Of a stretch of 45,884 nt of DNA, positions 1 through 8,118 are shown piece by piece. The DNA is taken from the NCBI GenBank assembly GCA_021850805.1, contig JAJZKO010000001.1:1-45884 (forward strand), read 5' to 3'. Position 1 is the stretch's first letter, and each line of letters starts with the position of its first letter. The position numbers and the translations under genes were made by a program. The notes under the pieces were generated by a model, which was given only the letters and a program-made list of their open reading frames with translations, did no database searches and was not told the DNA's origin. Source of the DNA: Microcaldota archaeon. Lineage in GTDB: Archaea > Micrarchaeota > Micrarchaeia > Micrarchaeales > CABMGC01.

Positions 1-3
1 ATG

Positions 4-124
4 CGCCAGGGTAGGGATTTGAACCCTAAAGCCCTTGCGGGCACCGGTTGGCCTTTTAACATCACGAGATCAGCTCTTGAGTTAAACTCAAGACCGGCGC
101 GTTACCGGATTCTGCCACCCTGGC
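4..124 (-). tRNA. tRNA-Ser(UGA) with a 37-nt anticodon-loop intron
   Basis: A class II tRNA is visible on the minus strand. The 7-bp acceptor stem pairs 118-124 with 5-11; the T-arm is TAGGG/CCCTA with loop TTCAAAT, and there is a long variable arm GCCC-GCAA-GGGC. The anticodon stem CCGGT (93-97) pairs with ACCGG (44-48), but 37 extra bases (50-86) lie between them at the canonical 37/38 intron site. Removing them leaves loop C-U-UGA-G-A, anticodon UGA. The discriminator is G, as in archaeal tRNA-Ser; archaeal tRNA-Leu normally has A. CCA is not encoded. A tRNA-Leu reading with a different splice register cannot be fully excluded. Confidence 0.75.
50..86 (-). other. tRNA intron (bulge-helix-bulge type)
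   Basis: This 37-nt insertion sits between positions 37 and 38 of the class II tRNA. Its 3' end AAGGCC can pair with GGUCUU, which overlaps the 5' exon, giving the kind of alternative helix expected around a bulge-helix-bulge substrate of the archaeal splicing endonuclease. The exact splice sites are inferred from restoring a 7-nt anticodon loop. Confidence 0.6.
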
Positions 125-172
125 ACTTTAGGCAGCAATAGATTTATGCTGCATGGATTTATATCTGTTATA

Positions 173-934
173 CTATGAATGAAGCTTTCTGCCGTTCAGG
201 GTTACCACAGTAAGGGCAGCTTTGCCTGATGTGAATATGCTTTCTGAAGCCAATATTTTCTCTGCTTCCCTGAGGCTCTCCTTGTTTACTGGTTTGCTCT
301 CTATGAGCCTTACATCTGAAAGATGGAGGGCACCCACTGCTATCCCAATGTCTGGTAGCACCTCTGCAATTCTTTCAGCCTGTATAAAGTAGGAGGAAGC
401 GCTTCCAGCAGACATGTCAAGCTGGAGCTGGAGGTATCTTACAGGGGATGTCCCCATTATTATGGAGAGGAAGTGCGGTTGGTTGTCGGATCTGTCGAAA
501 TGTATTTTATCAAGGTCTATTGTCCTTGATGTCAGCATGACATTGCTTATTCCCTTATTGTCCAGCATTCTCTTGAACTCATCGAACTGGACAGATGCGT
601 TTATTCTTTCCAATGATGCGGGATCCTTTCCGTTAAACTGTGATATCAGAAATTCTTTCTCAGCGTCTGATGGTATTATCGATCCCTCGAGTGCTGCCTT
701 TGCATATTTCATTGCGCCGCAGTCTGTATGCGCCGCAATCTCAAAAACCTTGTAGCCTTCTGCCATGAGTTTTTCTATTGAAGACTTAAGGCCCTTGACG
801 TTTGCGCCTGCATTCCTTAATACAGCATCATGCGGGCCCTTGTATCCATCAAGATACTCGTTGAGCCTCCGGTCCATGCACGAGATTATCACTTTTGGAG
901 GCTTGTGCGCCTCGATATTATCAGGCACATTCAT
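173..934 (-). CDS. beta-class carbonic anhydrase-like protein
   Basis: Predicted cytosolic zinc enzyme for reversible hydration of CO2. The family signature is clear near the N-terminus: C20-x-D22-x-R24 supplies the first zinc ligand and the Asp/Arg dyad, RNAG follows at 41-44, and H70-T-D-C73-G supplies the other two ligands. At about 253 residues it is somewhat longer than small beta-carbonic anhydrases, and the C-terminal half is not diagnostic. ATG at 934 is preferred over the in-frame GTG at 937. The gene begins only a few bases after the asnS stop, so the two are probably co-transcribed. A gamma-class homologue lies at 39748-40263. Activity on CO2 is inferred from the intact ligands. 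Confidence 0.85.
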   Translation of the reverse strand: MNVPDNIEAHKPPKVIISCMDRRLNEYLDGYKGPHDAVLRNAGANVKGLKSSIEKLMAEGYKVFEIAAHTDCGAMKYAKAALEGSIIPSDAEKEFLISQFNGKDPASLERINASVQFDEFKRMLDNKGISNVMLTSRTIDLDKIHFDRSDNQPHFLSIIMGTSPVRYLQLQLDMSAGSASSYFIQAERIAEVLPDIGIAVGALHLSDVRLIESKPVNKESLREAEKILASESIFTSGKAALTVVTLNGRKLHS

Positions 935-938
935 CACA

Positions 939-2243
939 TTATGGTTCCATCCTATTGATCATTCTTGGGAATGGTATTGCGTCGCGTATATGGTCAAGGT
1001 TGAGGAGCCATTTTATCACGCGCTCCATCCCCATCCCAAAGCCTGCGTGAGGAACAGACCCGTATCTGCGGAGATCCATCCACCAGGAGTAATTGTCCAT
1101 GTTGAATTTGACCCCTTTTACCTGTTCGACGTACGCTATGCGCTTCTTAAGTTCGTCATATCTCCATTCCCTCTCGCTGCCGCCGATTATTTCGCCGTGG
1201 CCCGCAGGCGCCTGCAGATCTGAGCATATTACGGTCCTCTCGTCCTTTGGATTTATAGGCATGTAAAATGGCTTTATCTCCTTTGGCCAGTTATATATGA
1301 ACATAGGCTTTTCCTCGTCCTGGGTGAGTAATTTCTCATCCTCAACCCCGAAGTCATCGCCCCATTGCTTCTTGCTTCCCTTTTCGTTTAGAAGCGATAT
1401 TGCCTTTTCATAGCTCACTTTTTTGAACGGAGGCCTTATTTTTTTTAGCCTTTCCGCATCAACGCCTACTGCCTTAAGCATATCTTCTTCCTTCAGCAGA
1501 TTCCTTGCGAGATAGGAGATAAGCTTCTCCTGCAGCTTCATGCTCTTGGAGTTGTCGTAATATATCATCTCTGGTTCAAGGTGCCAGTATTCGGCAAGGT
1601 GCTTTACAGTCCTTGACTTCTCCGCCCTGTACGAAGGCACAAATGAGTATACCTTCTCAAGAGAGAAGCACATGGCCTCTGCGTATAGCTGCGATGATTC
1701 TGTGAGATATGCCTTCTGGCCGAAGTAGTCAACCTCAAACATGTCAGCGCCTGTCTCCCCGCCTGCCTTTGTTATTAGCGGTGGGGTCACCTCGTAGAAG
1801 CCCTGCGAGTCGAGAAATCTGCGCGTATACCTGAAGAGGTATGAACGTGCCCTCATTATTGCGGTCATCCTCTGGCTCCTAAGCCATAGATGCCTCTTGT
1901 CAAGCAACAGCTCTGTACTTTGATATTCGGTAATTGGAAATGGCTCTGCGATTCCTACAACTTCCATTTTTGATGCTTTTATTTCGTATCCTGTAGGGGC
2001 ACGTTTATCCAAGTTAAGGGTCCCGCCGGCTATAACACTTGATTCTATTGTTGCCTGCTGGGCTGCACTCCATGAAGCTGCATCTACAGAGTCCTTCTTC
2101 ACTGCCACTTGAATGATGCCGGTCCTATCACGCACTACCAGAAATATTATGCCTCCACTCTCTCGCTTCCTGTGCACCCAGCCTCTGATTATTACCTGAG
2201 ATCCTTCCTTTGCCGCTTCAGATATGCTTGTATAAGATGCCAA
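939..2243 (-). CDS. asnS: asparaginyl-tRNA synthetase
   Basis: Class II aminoacyl-tRNA synthetase that charges tRNA-Asn in the cytosol. An N-terminal OB-fold anticodon-binding domain (about residues 15-100, with GWVHRKR and VVRDRTG) precedes the catalytic core. Motif 2 lies near PSYRAEKS, followed by HLAEYWHLEPEM; motif 3 is GFGMGMERVIKWLL near 401-414. The LEPE sequence and HLWLRSQR favour AsnRS over AspRS, which usually has SIDVEM-like sequence here. The 434-residue length is normal. The start codon is TTG at 2243, because no in-frame ATG lies before an upstream stop. It shares a 165-bp divergent intergenic region with the Lrp gene. Confidence 0.9.
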   Translation of the reverse strand: MASYTSISEAAKEGSQVIIRGWVHRKRESGGIIFLVVRDRTGIIQVAVKKDSVDAASWSAAQQATIESSVIAGGTLNLDKRAPTGYEIKASKMEVVGIAEPFPITEYQSTELLLDKRHLWLRSQRMTAIMRARSYLFRYTRRFLDSQGFYEVTPPLITKAGGETGADMFEVDYFGQKAYLTESSQLYAEAMCFSLEKVYSFVPSYRAEKSRTVKHLAEYWHLEPEMIYYDNSKSMKLQEKLISYLARNLLKEEDMLKAVGVDAERLKKIRPPFKKVSYEKAISLLNEKGSKKQWGDDFGVEDEKLLTQDEEKPMFIYNWPKEIKPFYMPINPKDERTVICSDLQAPAGHGEIIGGSEREWRYDELKKRIAYVEQVKGVKFNMDNYSWWMDLRRYGSVPHAGFGMGMERVIKWLLNLDHIRDAIPFPRMINRMEP

Positions 2244-2408
2244 TAGACCACTTGCAAAATTAGCATATTCTTATTGGTAATTGTATTGCTTGATTTATAT
2301 TCTTTTCTTAGCACAGCGCCAACTGCGGCTCTTGCCCTTCTTCGCAGGTTTTCAAGCGTGTTTAATGCATGGCTAATGGTTATTAATACCAAAATGTAAA
2401 TCATAATT

Positions 2409-2840
2409 ATGGATGATACCGATTACAAGATACTTTTTGCAGTGAACTCAGGCATAGTCAGGTATACATCGCTTGCAAAGAAACTTGGCATACCGGTATC
2501 CACAGTACATTTCAGGATGAAGAAGCTCGAGAAGTCTAAGGTCATACGTAGGTATGTAGGCGATATAGACTGGGCTGCGTGCGGATTCCCTATAATATCA
2601 TATGTTTTCGTGAATATAGATGTTGATCTTCTTAAGAAGATGAAGAAGACGCAGGAGATGTTACTGAAGGAGCTTCTTGGATTGGCATATGTTGTGGAGG
2701 GGCATGTGATTACGGGAGAAGCGGACATACTTCTTAAGATAATATCAAGGGATACTGGGCAGCTTAAGGACATACTTCTCAACCATATAGATTCGAAGGA
2801 CGGGGTTGTTAAGACAAAGACTGCAATAGTCTTGGAGTAA
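2409..2840 (+). CDS. Lrp/AsnC-family transcriptional regulator
   Basis: DNA-binding regulator of the feast/famine family. Residues 1-50 form the winged helix-turn-helix (IPVSTVHFRMKKLEKSKVI is the recognition region). Residues 60-143 form the RAM effector-binding domain, including the GEADILLKI motif common in this family. Length 143 is typical. A TATA-like element TTATTAATA at about 2378-2386 lies some 26 bp before the ATG, so the transcript is probably leaderless. The next gene starts directly after its stop codon, so the pair is an operon. The ligand and targets are unknown; autoregulation and control of the divergent asnS are only possibilities. Confidence 0.9.
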   Translation: MDDTDYKILFAVNSGIVRYTSLAKKLGIPVSTVHFRMKKLEKSKVIRRYVGDIDWAACGFPIISYVFVNIDVDLLKKMKKTQEMLLKELLGLAYVVEGHVITGEADILLKIISRDTGQLKDILLNHIDSKDGVVKTKTAIVLE

Positions 2841-3431
2841 GTGTTCAGTATGGATAAGAACGACTGCGATCTTGCCAAGAAATATAACATGGTCTATCTT
2901 GAGATATTGATGAAGTATAAAGACTACATAGAGGAAAAGGAGGCAATATATGTATCGCAGCTGCCTGAATTCGTATCGCCAAAGGACCAGAATGTTGGTG
3001 CGGTGGTGATGGAGCTGCTTAGGTCCTTTGGCTCGTATGAGCCGTCAAAAGACCTTGCTGATGGAGCGGCAAAGGCATGGTCGTATGTGAATGAGAACAT
3101 AGACACTATTTCCATACCGCTTGATTATTGGCAGTCACCGGAAGAGACACTTAAGCATATGGCTGGTGATCTTCTTGACAAAGCAGTACTATTGTGCAGC
3201 ATGATAATAGCAATGGGAAGCACTGATGCGAAGGTGGTGATATGTATAAAGCCTGGAAAGACCAGTGCGAATGTTTATTTTGGTTGGAATGGGGGAATAA
3301 TCTCGCTGGATCTGGAGATGGGACCGAAAGCATATGCTGACAGAGATGAACTTCTCGCAGATATAGGAATAGGAGAAGAGGGGACTACTGCTTACGAATT
3401 CGATGATAAGGTTTACTCAGATCTTTCCTAG
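2841..3431 (+). CDS. transglutaminase-like fold protein, probably inactive
   Basis: A 196-residue cytosolic protein with no signal peptide. The segment from about residue 94, SPEETLKHMAGDLLDKAVLL, resembles the helix of archaeal transglutaminase-like domains, where the motif is usually GDCxDKA. Here the catalytic cysteine is replaced by leucine (GDLLDKA). The rest (VVICIKPGKTSANVYFGW) fits the following strands. The gene starts with GTG immediately after the Lrp stop; ATG at 2850 is an alternative start. Its 3' end overlaps a small opposite-strand gene by 15 nt. A non-catalytic binding role is inferred. The fold call rests on pattern recognition alone. Confidence 0.6.
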   Translation: MFSMDKNDCDLAKKYNMVYLEILMKYKDYIEEKEAIYVSQLPEFVSPKDQNVGAVVMELLRSFGSYEPSKDLADGAAKAWSYVNENIDTISIPLDYWQSPEETLKHMAGDLLDKAVLLCSMIIAMGSTDAKVVICIKPGKTSANVYFGWNGGIISLDLEMGPKAYADRDELLADIGIGEEGTTAYEFDDKVYSDLS

Positions 3432-3545
3432 CTTCCTGGCTCTCTTGAGCTTGGCTCTTGCTACCCGCTTCAGTATCCGCTTTCCATTTATCTTCCTGTG
3501 CGTGCGCCCTACCCTCCTTTTCTTCTTTCCGACTGTTTTCTGCAT
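3417..3545 (-). CDS. 42-residue Lys/Arg-rich protein, ribosomal-protein-like
   Basis: A short open frame starting with ATG at 3545 encodes 42 residues, of which about half are Lys or Arg. It starts MQKTVGKKKRRVGRTHRK and ends with RARKLGKI. It lies 33 nt downstream of fen1 on the same strand, so it would complete an MBF1-fen1-basic protein transcript. Size and composition resemble the smallest ribosomal proteins (L34-, L39e- or L41e-sized), but I cannot align it confidently with any of them. It has no acidic residue at all, which argues against a chance reading frame. Its 3' end overlaps the convergent gene by 15 nt. Confidence 0.6.
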   Translation of the reverse strand: MQKTVGKKKRRVGRTHRKINGKRILKRVARAKLKRARKLGKI

Positions 3546-3578
3546 TTAATCGCCATATACCTGATTGTAAGTTTCTAT

Positions 3579-4637
3579 TTACAGCCAGCTATTTATACCT
3601 TTTTGTTTTCGCGATGCACCTGCAGATGAGAGCATATCTGCTATCTTTGATACCCTGTCTTCCATAAACCCGTGCTTATCACACATGAAAGAGACCAGGC
3701 CTTCCTTGTCGACCGAGAAAGATGAGCATATCTCTGAGAACCTTGCCGCACCTATCTCCTCTACGTCAGGATTTGTAAATATGTGTTCAATCTCAATAGG
3801 ATCCGTCTCAAAGTCGTACCCGTATTTTTCCCGTACTAGTGATACCACTTCGTCCAGGCTCTTGCACGAACTTGCTATCTTAAGCGCTGTTTTTGGCCCT
3901 ACCTTGCTTACTCCCTGATTGAAATCCGTGCCTACAAGCATGCCCAGCCATATAAGCTGGTTCAGCGTTATGCCGAGCTTTCCAAGCAGTTCCTTGAGCT
4001 CTATGCGCTCTATTGAGACATCTACATAGACATTCTTCCTTGGCAGTTTTCTTCTTCCAGTAAGCGTCAGGTTTCTTATTACTATCTCGGCACCGAAAAG
4101 GAACGAATCGTAGTCCTGACTTGCGCTCGCGTCAGCGAGACCTGCCCTTGAGAGCTGTGCAGCCTGTGCCTCCCCTTCGCCTGGTGCCTGTATGAATGGC
4201 ACGCCCATTAGCCTTAGGAGCTCCTTCGAGCTTCCTATCACATACTCGTTTATTGAGGTGCTTGCCATTGCATGCATTCTCGCCTCTTCTAGCAAGCCCT
4301 CGGATTTTGACTTTTCCCATGCCTCGTGGGCCGCTCTTCTCCTGCTCATCCTCGCTTCGAGAGTCTTTCTCTTTGCTGTAGGAGGTATACCATCAAAAAC
4401 AAAAATAGGCTTTGTGCCATTTTCTATGAGCCTTGACGTCCTGTAAAGGAGGCCTGAGAGATGGCTTGTTATCCTGTTATCCTTGTCGGTAAGCGGTGTT
4501 CCGTCGGGTTGCCTTATTATCGAAAGGAACTGGTATATGGTATTGAATGCGTCTATCGCTATGGTCTTCCCGCTCAGCGCATCGATGCTTATCACAGATT
4601 TTGCTTCGGATACAAGCTTGCCTATATCGACTGCCAC
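3579..4637 (-). CDS. fen: flap endonuclease 1
   Basis: Structure-specific 5' nuclease that removes flaps during Okazaki fragment maturation and base-excision repair. The N-terminal XPG domain contains AIDAFN and VFDGIPP. The internal domain contains APGEGEAQAA and SQDYDSFLFG, which carry the acidic metal ligands. A helix-hairpin-helix follows, with GTDFNQGVSKVGPKTALK. The C-terminus ends QKGINSWL, a PCNA-interacting peptide. Length 352 is normal. The start is GTG at 4637, one base after the MBF1 stop, so the genes are translationally adjacent. All expected acidic residues appear present. Confidence 0.95.
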   Translation of the reverse strand: MAVDIGKLVSEAKSVISIDALSGKTIAIDAFNTIYQFLSIIRQPDGTPLTDKDNRITSHLSGLLYRTSRLIENGTKPIFVFDGIPPTAKRKTLEARMSRRRAAHEAWEKSKSEGLLEEARMHAMASTSINEYVIGSSKELLRLMGVPFIQAPGEGEAQAAQLSRAGLADASASQDYDSFLFGAEIVIRNLTLTGRRKLPRKNVYVDVSIERIELKELLGKLGITLNQLIWLGMLVGTDFNQGVSKVGPKTALKIASSCKSLDEVVSLVREKYGYDFETDPIEIEHIFTNPDVEEIGAARFSEICSSFSVDKEGLVSFMCDKHGFMEDRVSKIADMLSSAGASRKQKGINSWL

Positions 4638-4638
4638 T

Positions 4639-5091
4639 TCACTTACCCTCTTTCTTCTCTATGAAATCAGCAAGCGTAGCCTCTCTTGCTTGGGTCGTCG
4701 TAGATGCTCTCTTTACCGCAGGCTTCTTCTGGATTATCCTTATGTCCAATTCCTTCTCAAGCTTTCTTGCTATGCTGTCCGGAGGCGTAGTCTTTTCCCA
4801 TTCTATTCTTGATAGAATGCTCTCTTTTTCGTTAATCTTCTCGCCAAGCTCCTTGAGACTCATGCCCGCCGATTCGCGTGCCCTTCGTATTATGGTCCCG
4901 TATCCTTCAACTACTTCGTCCTGTTCGGAATCGCCAAAATCCCTGCGATGGGAGACTGCGTGCTGAATAGTTCCCCTCTTCTGCGCAGGCTTCCCACGAG
5001 AGCAATCTTCGCACACTGTCAGATGTGCGCCTTCCAGCTCTATCTCGTATTCATCCTTCATCTCCTTCCCGCAAATCTCGCAGTCAGACAT
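4639..5091 (-). CDS. archaeal multiprotein bridging factor 1 (MBF1) homologue
   Basis: Probable transcription or translation-associated factor. An N-terminal zinc ribbon has C-x2-C (CEICGK) and a second C-x2-C (CEDC). A basic linker follows, and then an XRE-type helix-turn-helix with the typical IIRRARESAGMSLKELGEKI and ESILSRIE pattern. This arrangement is the archaeal MBF1 (aMBF1) architecture. ATG at 5091 places the zinc ribbon at the very N-terminus and is preferred to ATG at 5103. It is the first gene of the MBF1-fen1 transcript and is divergent from the membrane protease. In other archaea aMBF1 associates with ribosomes; its role here is inferred from the family. Confidence 0.9.
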   Translation of the reverse strand: MSDCEICGKEMKDEYEIELEGAHLTVCEDCSRGKPAQKRGTIQHAVSHRRDFGDSEQDEVVEGYGTIIRRARESAGMSLKELGEKINEKESILSRIEWEKTTPPDSIARKLEKELDIRIIQKKPAVKRASTTTQAREATLADFIEKKEGK

Positions 5092-5132
5092 GATACCAAC
5101 CATTTATTACTTTTTACCCTGTACTATTAATC

Positions 5133-6635
5133 ATGGATAAAACAAATAAAGGCGTATTGCGAAGAAGGGGAACCATCACCGCAATTACGCTGATTGTAGC
5201 TATCATAGCGATAGCATCCATTGTATCTTTGTATTTATCCAAGACAGGGGTACTTGTCGAGTGGGGAATGGCTATAATAACTCTTGCAATAGCTGGTATG
5301 GTTATATCAAAAATCAATGGATTTAACGGGTCTTTTGGCCTTTACCTGCTGGGCTCAAGGCACGGAACGGGATTCGTGGATTGGCTTGCAGGAAGAAAAG
5401 ATAATTTCTGGGAAGTAATGGCAGACTGGGGCCTTGCCGCAGGATTTGGCATTTTGGCCTACTTCCTCTTCAAAGGCAAAATAAGCAAGCGAATGATAGC
5501 AATCGGCATAGTTTCCGACTTGGTGATTCTTTACCTTGCAGTACCTGCACTTTTCTTCTCTCTTAAGTTTATAAATATCCCACAGATTTCCTCCAGGCTG
5601 GGCAGCATACCGATAAGTGCGACACCTTCCGAGTTTTTTGGCCTTGTGCTCGATTATGCTACGAGCACTTTCTCAATCCTTGGCGCAGTTTTTATTCTTA
5701 TTGGCGGATATTCCATGTTTTCCGTAGGGTTCCTTGCATTCGGTGCATTGGAGATACTTTATGGGATATCCAGCTTTATCTTCATCTCCATAACAACCGC
5801 GAAGCCAAATTATACAATATTGAATTCGCAGATACCTGGTGCGTCACCAGTCATACCGGGAATAACCATACCGCTCATATCTGGGATAATTGCGCTTGTA
5901 ATAATATTGGTTGCGCATGAATTTTCTCATGGAGTTCTTTCGAGGAGAGCCAGGGTTAAACTCAAGTCAATAGGCGTTGTCCTGTTTGGCATAATACCCA
6001 TGGGCGCATTCGTAGAGCCTGACGAGAAACAAGTCACCAAACTGCCAGCCATTAAGCAAAACAGGATATTTATAGCAGGAGTCTCTTCCAACCTCATATT
6101 ATCTGCCGTATTTCTGGTCCTCGTCATTCTTATGCTTCTATATGTGATGCCAACAGTTACAACAAACAGGATAATAGTCTCGGGGGTTATACCAAATACA
6201 CCGGCTAACGGAATAATACGCAGCGGTACAGTCATATATTCATGGGATGGCCATCCGGTTGGAAATATAACGTCACTTGAGAATGCAGCGGCAGATGATG
6301 GGCCTTTTAGCCTTGTCTCGCTCTCGACCAACCTTGGTAATTATTCAATGAGGGCAAACCAAAGCGGCAAGATAGGCGTCTACCTCTCTTCTGAAACCGT
6401 GCCCATATCCAACAGTACGGGATACGAAGCGATCTACTTTATTTACCAGCTCTTTGCGCTTTCTTTCATGCTCAATTTCTTTGTTGGTATATTCAACCTT
6501 CTCCCAGCGCCATTTTTCGACGCGTGGAGAATATACGGCATAAACGTGAAGAACAAGAACCTGATAAAGTACCTTTCGGCAATAGTTATAGTTTCCATTA
6601 TACTTAATATTCTTCCGTGGCTTTGGACTGTTTAG
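5133..6635 (+). CDS. membrane-embedded site-2-type metalloprotease (M50)
   Basis: Predicted multi-pass intramembrane protease of about 500 residues. The zinc-binding motif HEFSH lies in a hydrophobic segment near residue 262. The second catalytic motif NLLPAPFFDAW, supplying the third ligand Asp, lies near 460, in the place of the usual NLLPxxPLDGG. Several N-terminal hydrophobic segments precede HExxH, and a PDZ-like extracytoplasmic region lies between the two motifs (about 345-430). Family members cleave transmembrane regulators or signal-peptide remnants; the substrate here is unknown. The gene diverges from MBF1 across only about 40 bp. Confidence 0.88.
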   Translation: MDKTNKGVLRRRGTITAITLIVAIIAIASIVSLYLSKTGVLVEWGMAIITLAIAGMVISKINGFNGSFGLYLLGSRHGTGFVDWLAGRKDNFWEVMADWGLAAGFGILAYFLFKGKISKRMIAIGIVSDLVILYLAVPALFFSLKFINIPQISSRLGSIPISATPSEFFGLVLDYATSTFSILGAVFILIGGYSMFSVGFLAFGALEILYGISSFIFISITTAKPNYTILNSQIPGASPVIPGITIPLISGIIALVIILVAHEFSHGVLSRRARVKLKSIGVVLFGIIPMGAFVEPDEKQVTKLPAIKQNRIFIAGVSSNLILSAVFLVLVILMLLYVMPTVTTNRIIVSGVIPNTPANGIIRSGTVIYSWDGHPVGNITSLENAAADDGPFSLVSLSTNLGNYSMRANQSGKIGVYLSSETVPISNSTGYEAIYFIYQLFALSFMLNFFVGIFNLLPAPFFDAWRIYGINVKNKNLIKYLSAIVIVSIILNILPWLWTV

Positions 6636-6754
6636 TGTAATTTATTTGGAATCCAATATTTATGGCAGGTTAACGGTAATCAGTGTGGTCTGGCCCATTT
6701 AATATGCTAATCGTACACTAAAAAAATGCAATTTGATTTCTGAGCGGAAACGTA

Positions 6755-7549
6755 TCAGTTACTGACATACTTAGTAGACACATTTATCTGCTCAGTACCG
6801 GAACCTAAATCCTGTATCTCTAGTGTTACCCTTCCGCTAAGCACTGGGACTAGTTCTGTCTGGCCTGATTGAACAGAGGCAATCTCTGTCCCATATGGAT
6901 ACAAATATGCAGATGTGGAATTGTAGTCAAGTATGTTTGTAACATTCTTTTCGTATACATACATAAGAGTATAGTTTCCTGAGAAGTAAGTTTGGTTGTA
7001 GTACGGGTTTGCCACGTAATAAGCTTTATAGGCGCATGGCGGATAGTATACATACGTGCCTAAAGTATAGTTGTAGGCTTCCCGTGTAACCCCAACTTGC
7101 TCTGATGAAGCACTGCCTCCTTTTGACTTGGATACTAACATATTTATGATTAGATAACCGTAGCGCGGCACAGTAAAACTTACATTATGAAAGTTCTCCG
7201 TTTGCCCGTATCCACTGGTATAGTAGTATTCAAAAGTGCCATTTACAATCCGATTAAGCGTACAATTATAATAAGTTGCATTTAACAGGTATGACGAATA
7301 TGTCAGACCTTTTGATGTATTAACATCAATTGAAAGGTTGTAATATTTTTCAAATGATTCGTTGGGTGGAATCTGTTTCTTATAGTAGTTAGTCTGATTT
7401 GAGGCATTTGAAAGCTGAGCGTCAAGCTTTGAGAGACCTGAGGAAATAGAGGAGTATGAAAGATAGAAGTACATTGCAATAACTATTACTGCAATTAATG
7501 CTACAGCAAGCACAATCACAAGTAACCACTCCTGGCCATTTGACGCCAT
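6755..7549 (-). CDS. single-pass surface protein rich in N-glycosylation sequons
   Basis: Unknown protein of about 264 residues if ATG at 7549 is used. That start places the membrane segment (EWLLVIVLAVALIAVIVIAM) right after a short N-terminus; an in-frame ATG at 7621 would add 24 poorly matching residues and overlap a transposase remnant. Everything after the membrane helix is Tyr/Ser/Asn-rich and has more than ten N-x-S/T sequons, so it is probably exposed outside the cell and glycosylated. No enzymatic motif is visible. The 3' end converges with the M50 gene. A role in the envelope or cell contact is inferred only. Confidence 0.7.
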   Translation of the reverse strand: MASNGQEWLLVIVLAVALIAVIVIAMYFYLSYSSISSGLSKLDAQLSNASNQTNYYKKQIPPNESFEKYYNLSIDVNTSKGLTYSSYLLNATYYNCTLNRIVNGTFEYYYTSGYGQTENFHNVSFTVPRYGYLIINMLVSKSKGGSASSEQVGVTREAYNYTLGTYVYYPPCAYKAYYVANPYYNQTYFSGNYTLMYVYEKNVTNILDYNSTSAYLYPYGTEIASVQSGQTELVPVLSGRVTLEIQDLGSGTEQINVSTKYVSN

Positions 7550-7592
7550 GCAATCAGCAATATATAAAAGCCCGCATTTATAAACTTTTTTG

Positions 7593-7835
7593 CTAGTAAG
7601 TAAAAGATTGGAAGCTGACATTTATATTCCAACACCACGTCAGAATAAAAGCCACTACATAACTTGCTGGATAGGCAGGACGGCAAAACGACGTATGGAT
7701 TGCAAGTCTTTTCAGACCTGCAACCCTGTTACTTGCCATCCCAAAGACTTCCTTAAGTCTTAAGAAAATACGTTCTGTTGTCCGTTTCTTCCTGTAATTT
7801 GGATCTTTAGGCGTCTCTGATTTTCTCCACCTCCT
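7593..7835 (-). pseudogene. C-terminal fragment of a DDE transposase
   Basis: An 81-codon open stretch on the minus strand reads TPKDPNYRKKRTTERIFLRL followed by KEVFGM, ending in a region like the usual 'GLKxxxIHxxxC' tail. The R-x-x-x-E-R-I-F-x-R-L-K-E core is the conserved C-terminal helix carrying the catalytic Glu of IS4/IS5-like DDE transposases. There is no start codon, and a stop at 7836-7838 cuts off everything upstream, so this is a decayed remnant. No terminal inverted repeats were recognised. Confidence 0.65.
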
Positions 7836-8007
7836 TCATACCTTTCGCAACAGAGTTGAAGGTGAACAGGCTTATCGTGAGGCAATGCTTAAATATAAGA
7901 TTAAAGATTATTTGATTAAAGGAATTCGGCGCTCTTATATTGGGCGCAAGATGATCTTTCCATGGCTTTGTTTCCATGTTTGCCTGTTAGTAGGCGCCTC
8001 TTTGTGA
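7798..8007 (+). pseudogene. second transposase-like remnant in the opposite orientation
   Basis: An open stretch of about 69 codons on the plus strand contains HTFRNRVEGEQAYREAMLKY followed by a basic region with GIRRSYIGRK and a hydrophobic tail. The TFRxRVExEQA pattern resembles the C-terminal part of transposases found in acidophilic archaea. It has no start codon and abuts the oppositely oriented remnant, which suggests nested or rearranged insertion sequences. From 8008 to 8118 I see nothing recognisable. This call is weaker than the minus-strand fragment. Confidence 0.35.
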
Positions 8008-8118
8008 GATTTGCAAGCCATTACTTTGATGGGCCTTTTTCAAGTAGATTGCCTGCCTTTCTGGAGATTATGGACTTAGTGCAGTATTCTTTGCCTTCAT
8101 GTTTGTAATGGTGAATTT

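Noticed and set aside
2192-2404. 70-codon minus-strand frame overlapping the asnS start
   Set aside because: It lies in the divergent asnS/Lrp promoter region, has no recognisable product and overlaps asnS in another frame.
4132-4320. Extra frames within fen1 and within other long genes
   Set aside because: They overlap well-supported genes in other frames and show no recognisable protein features.
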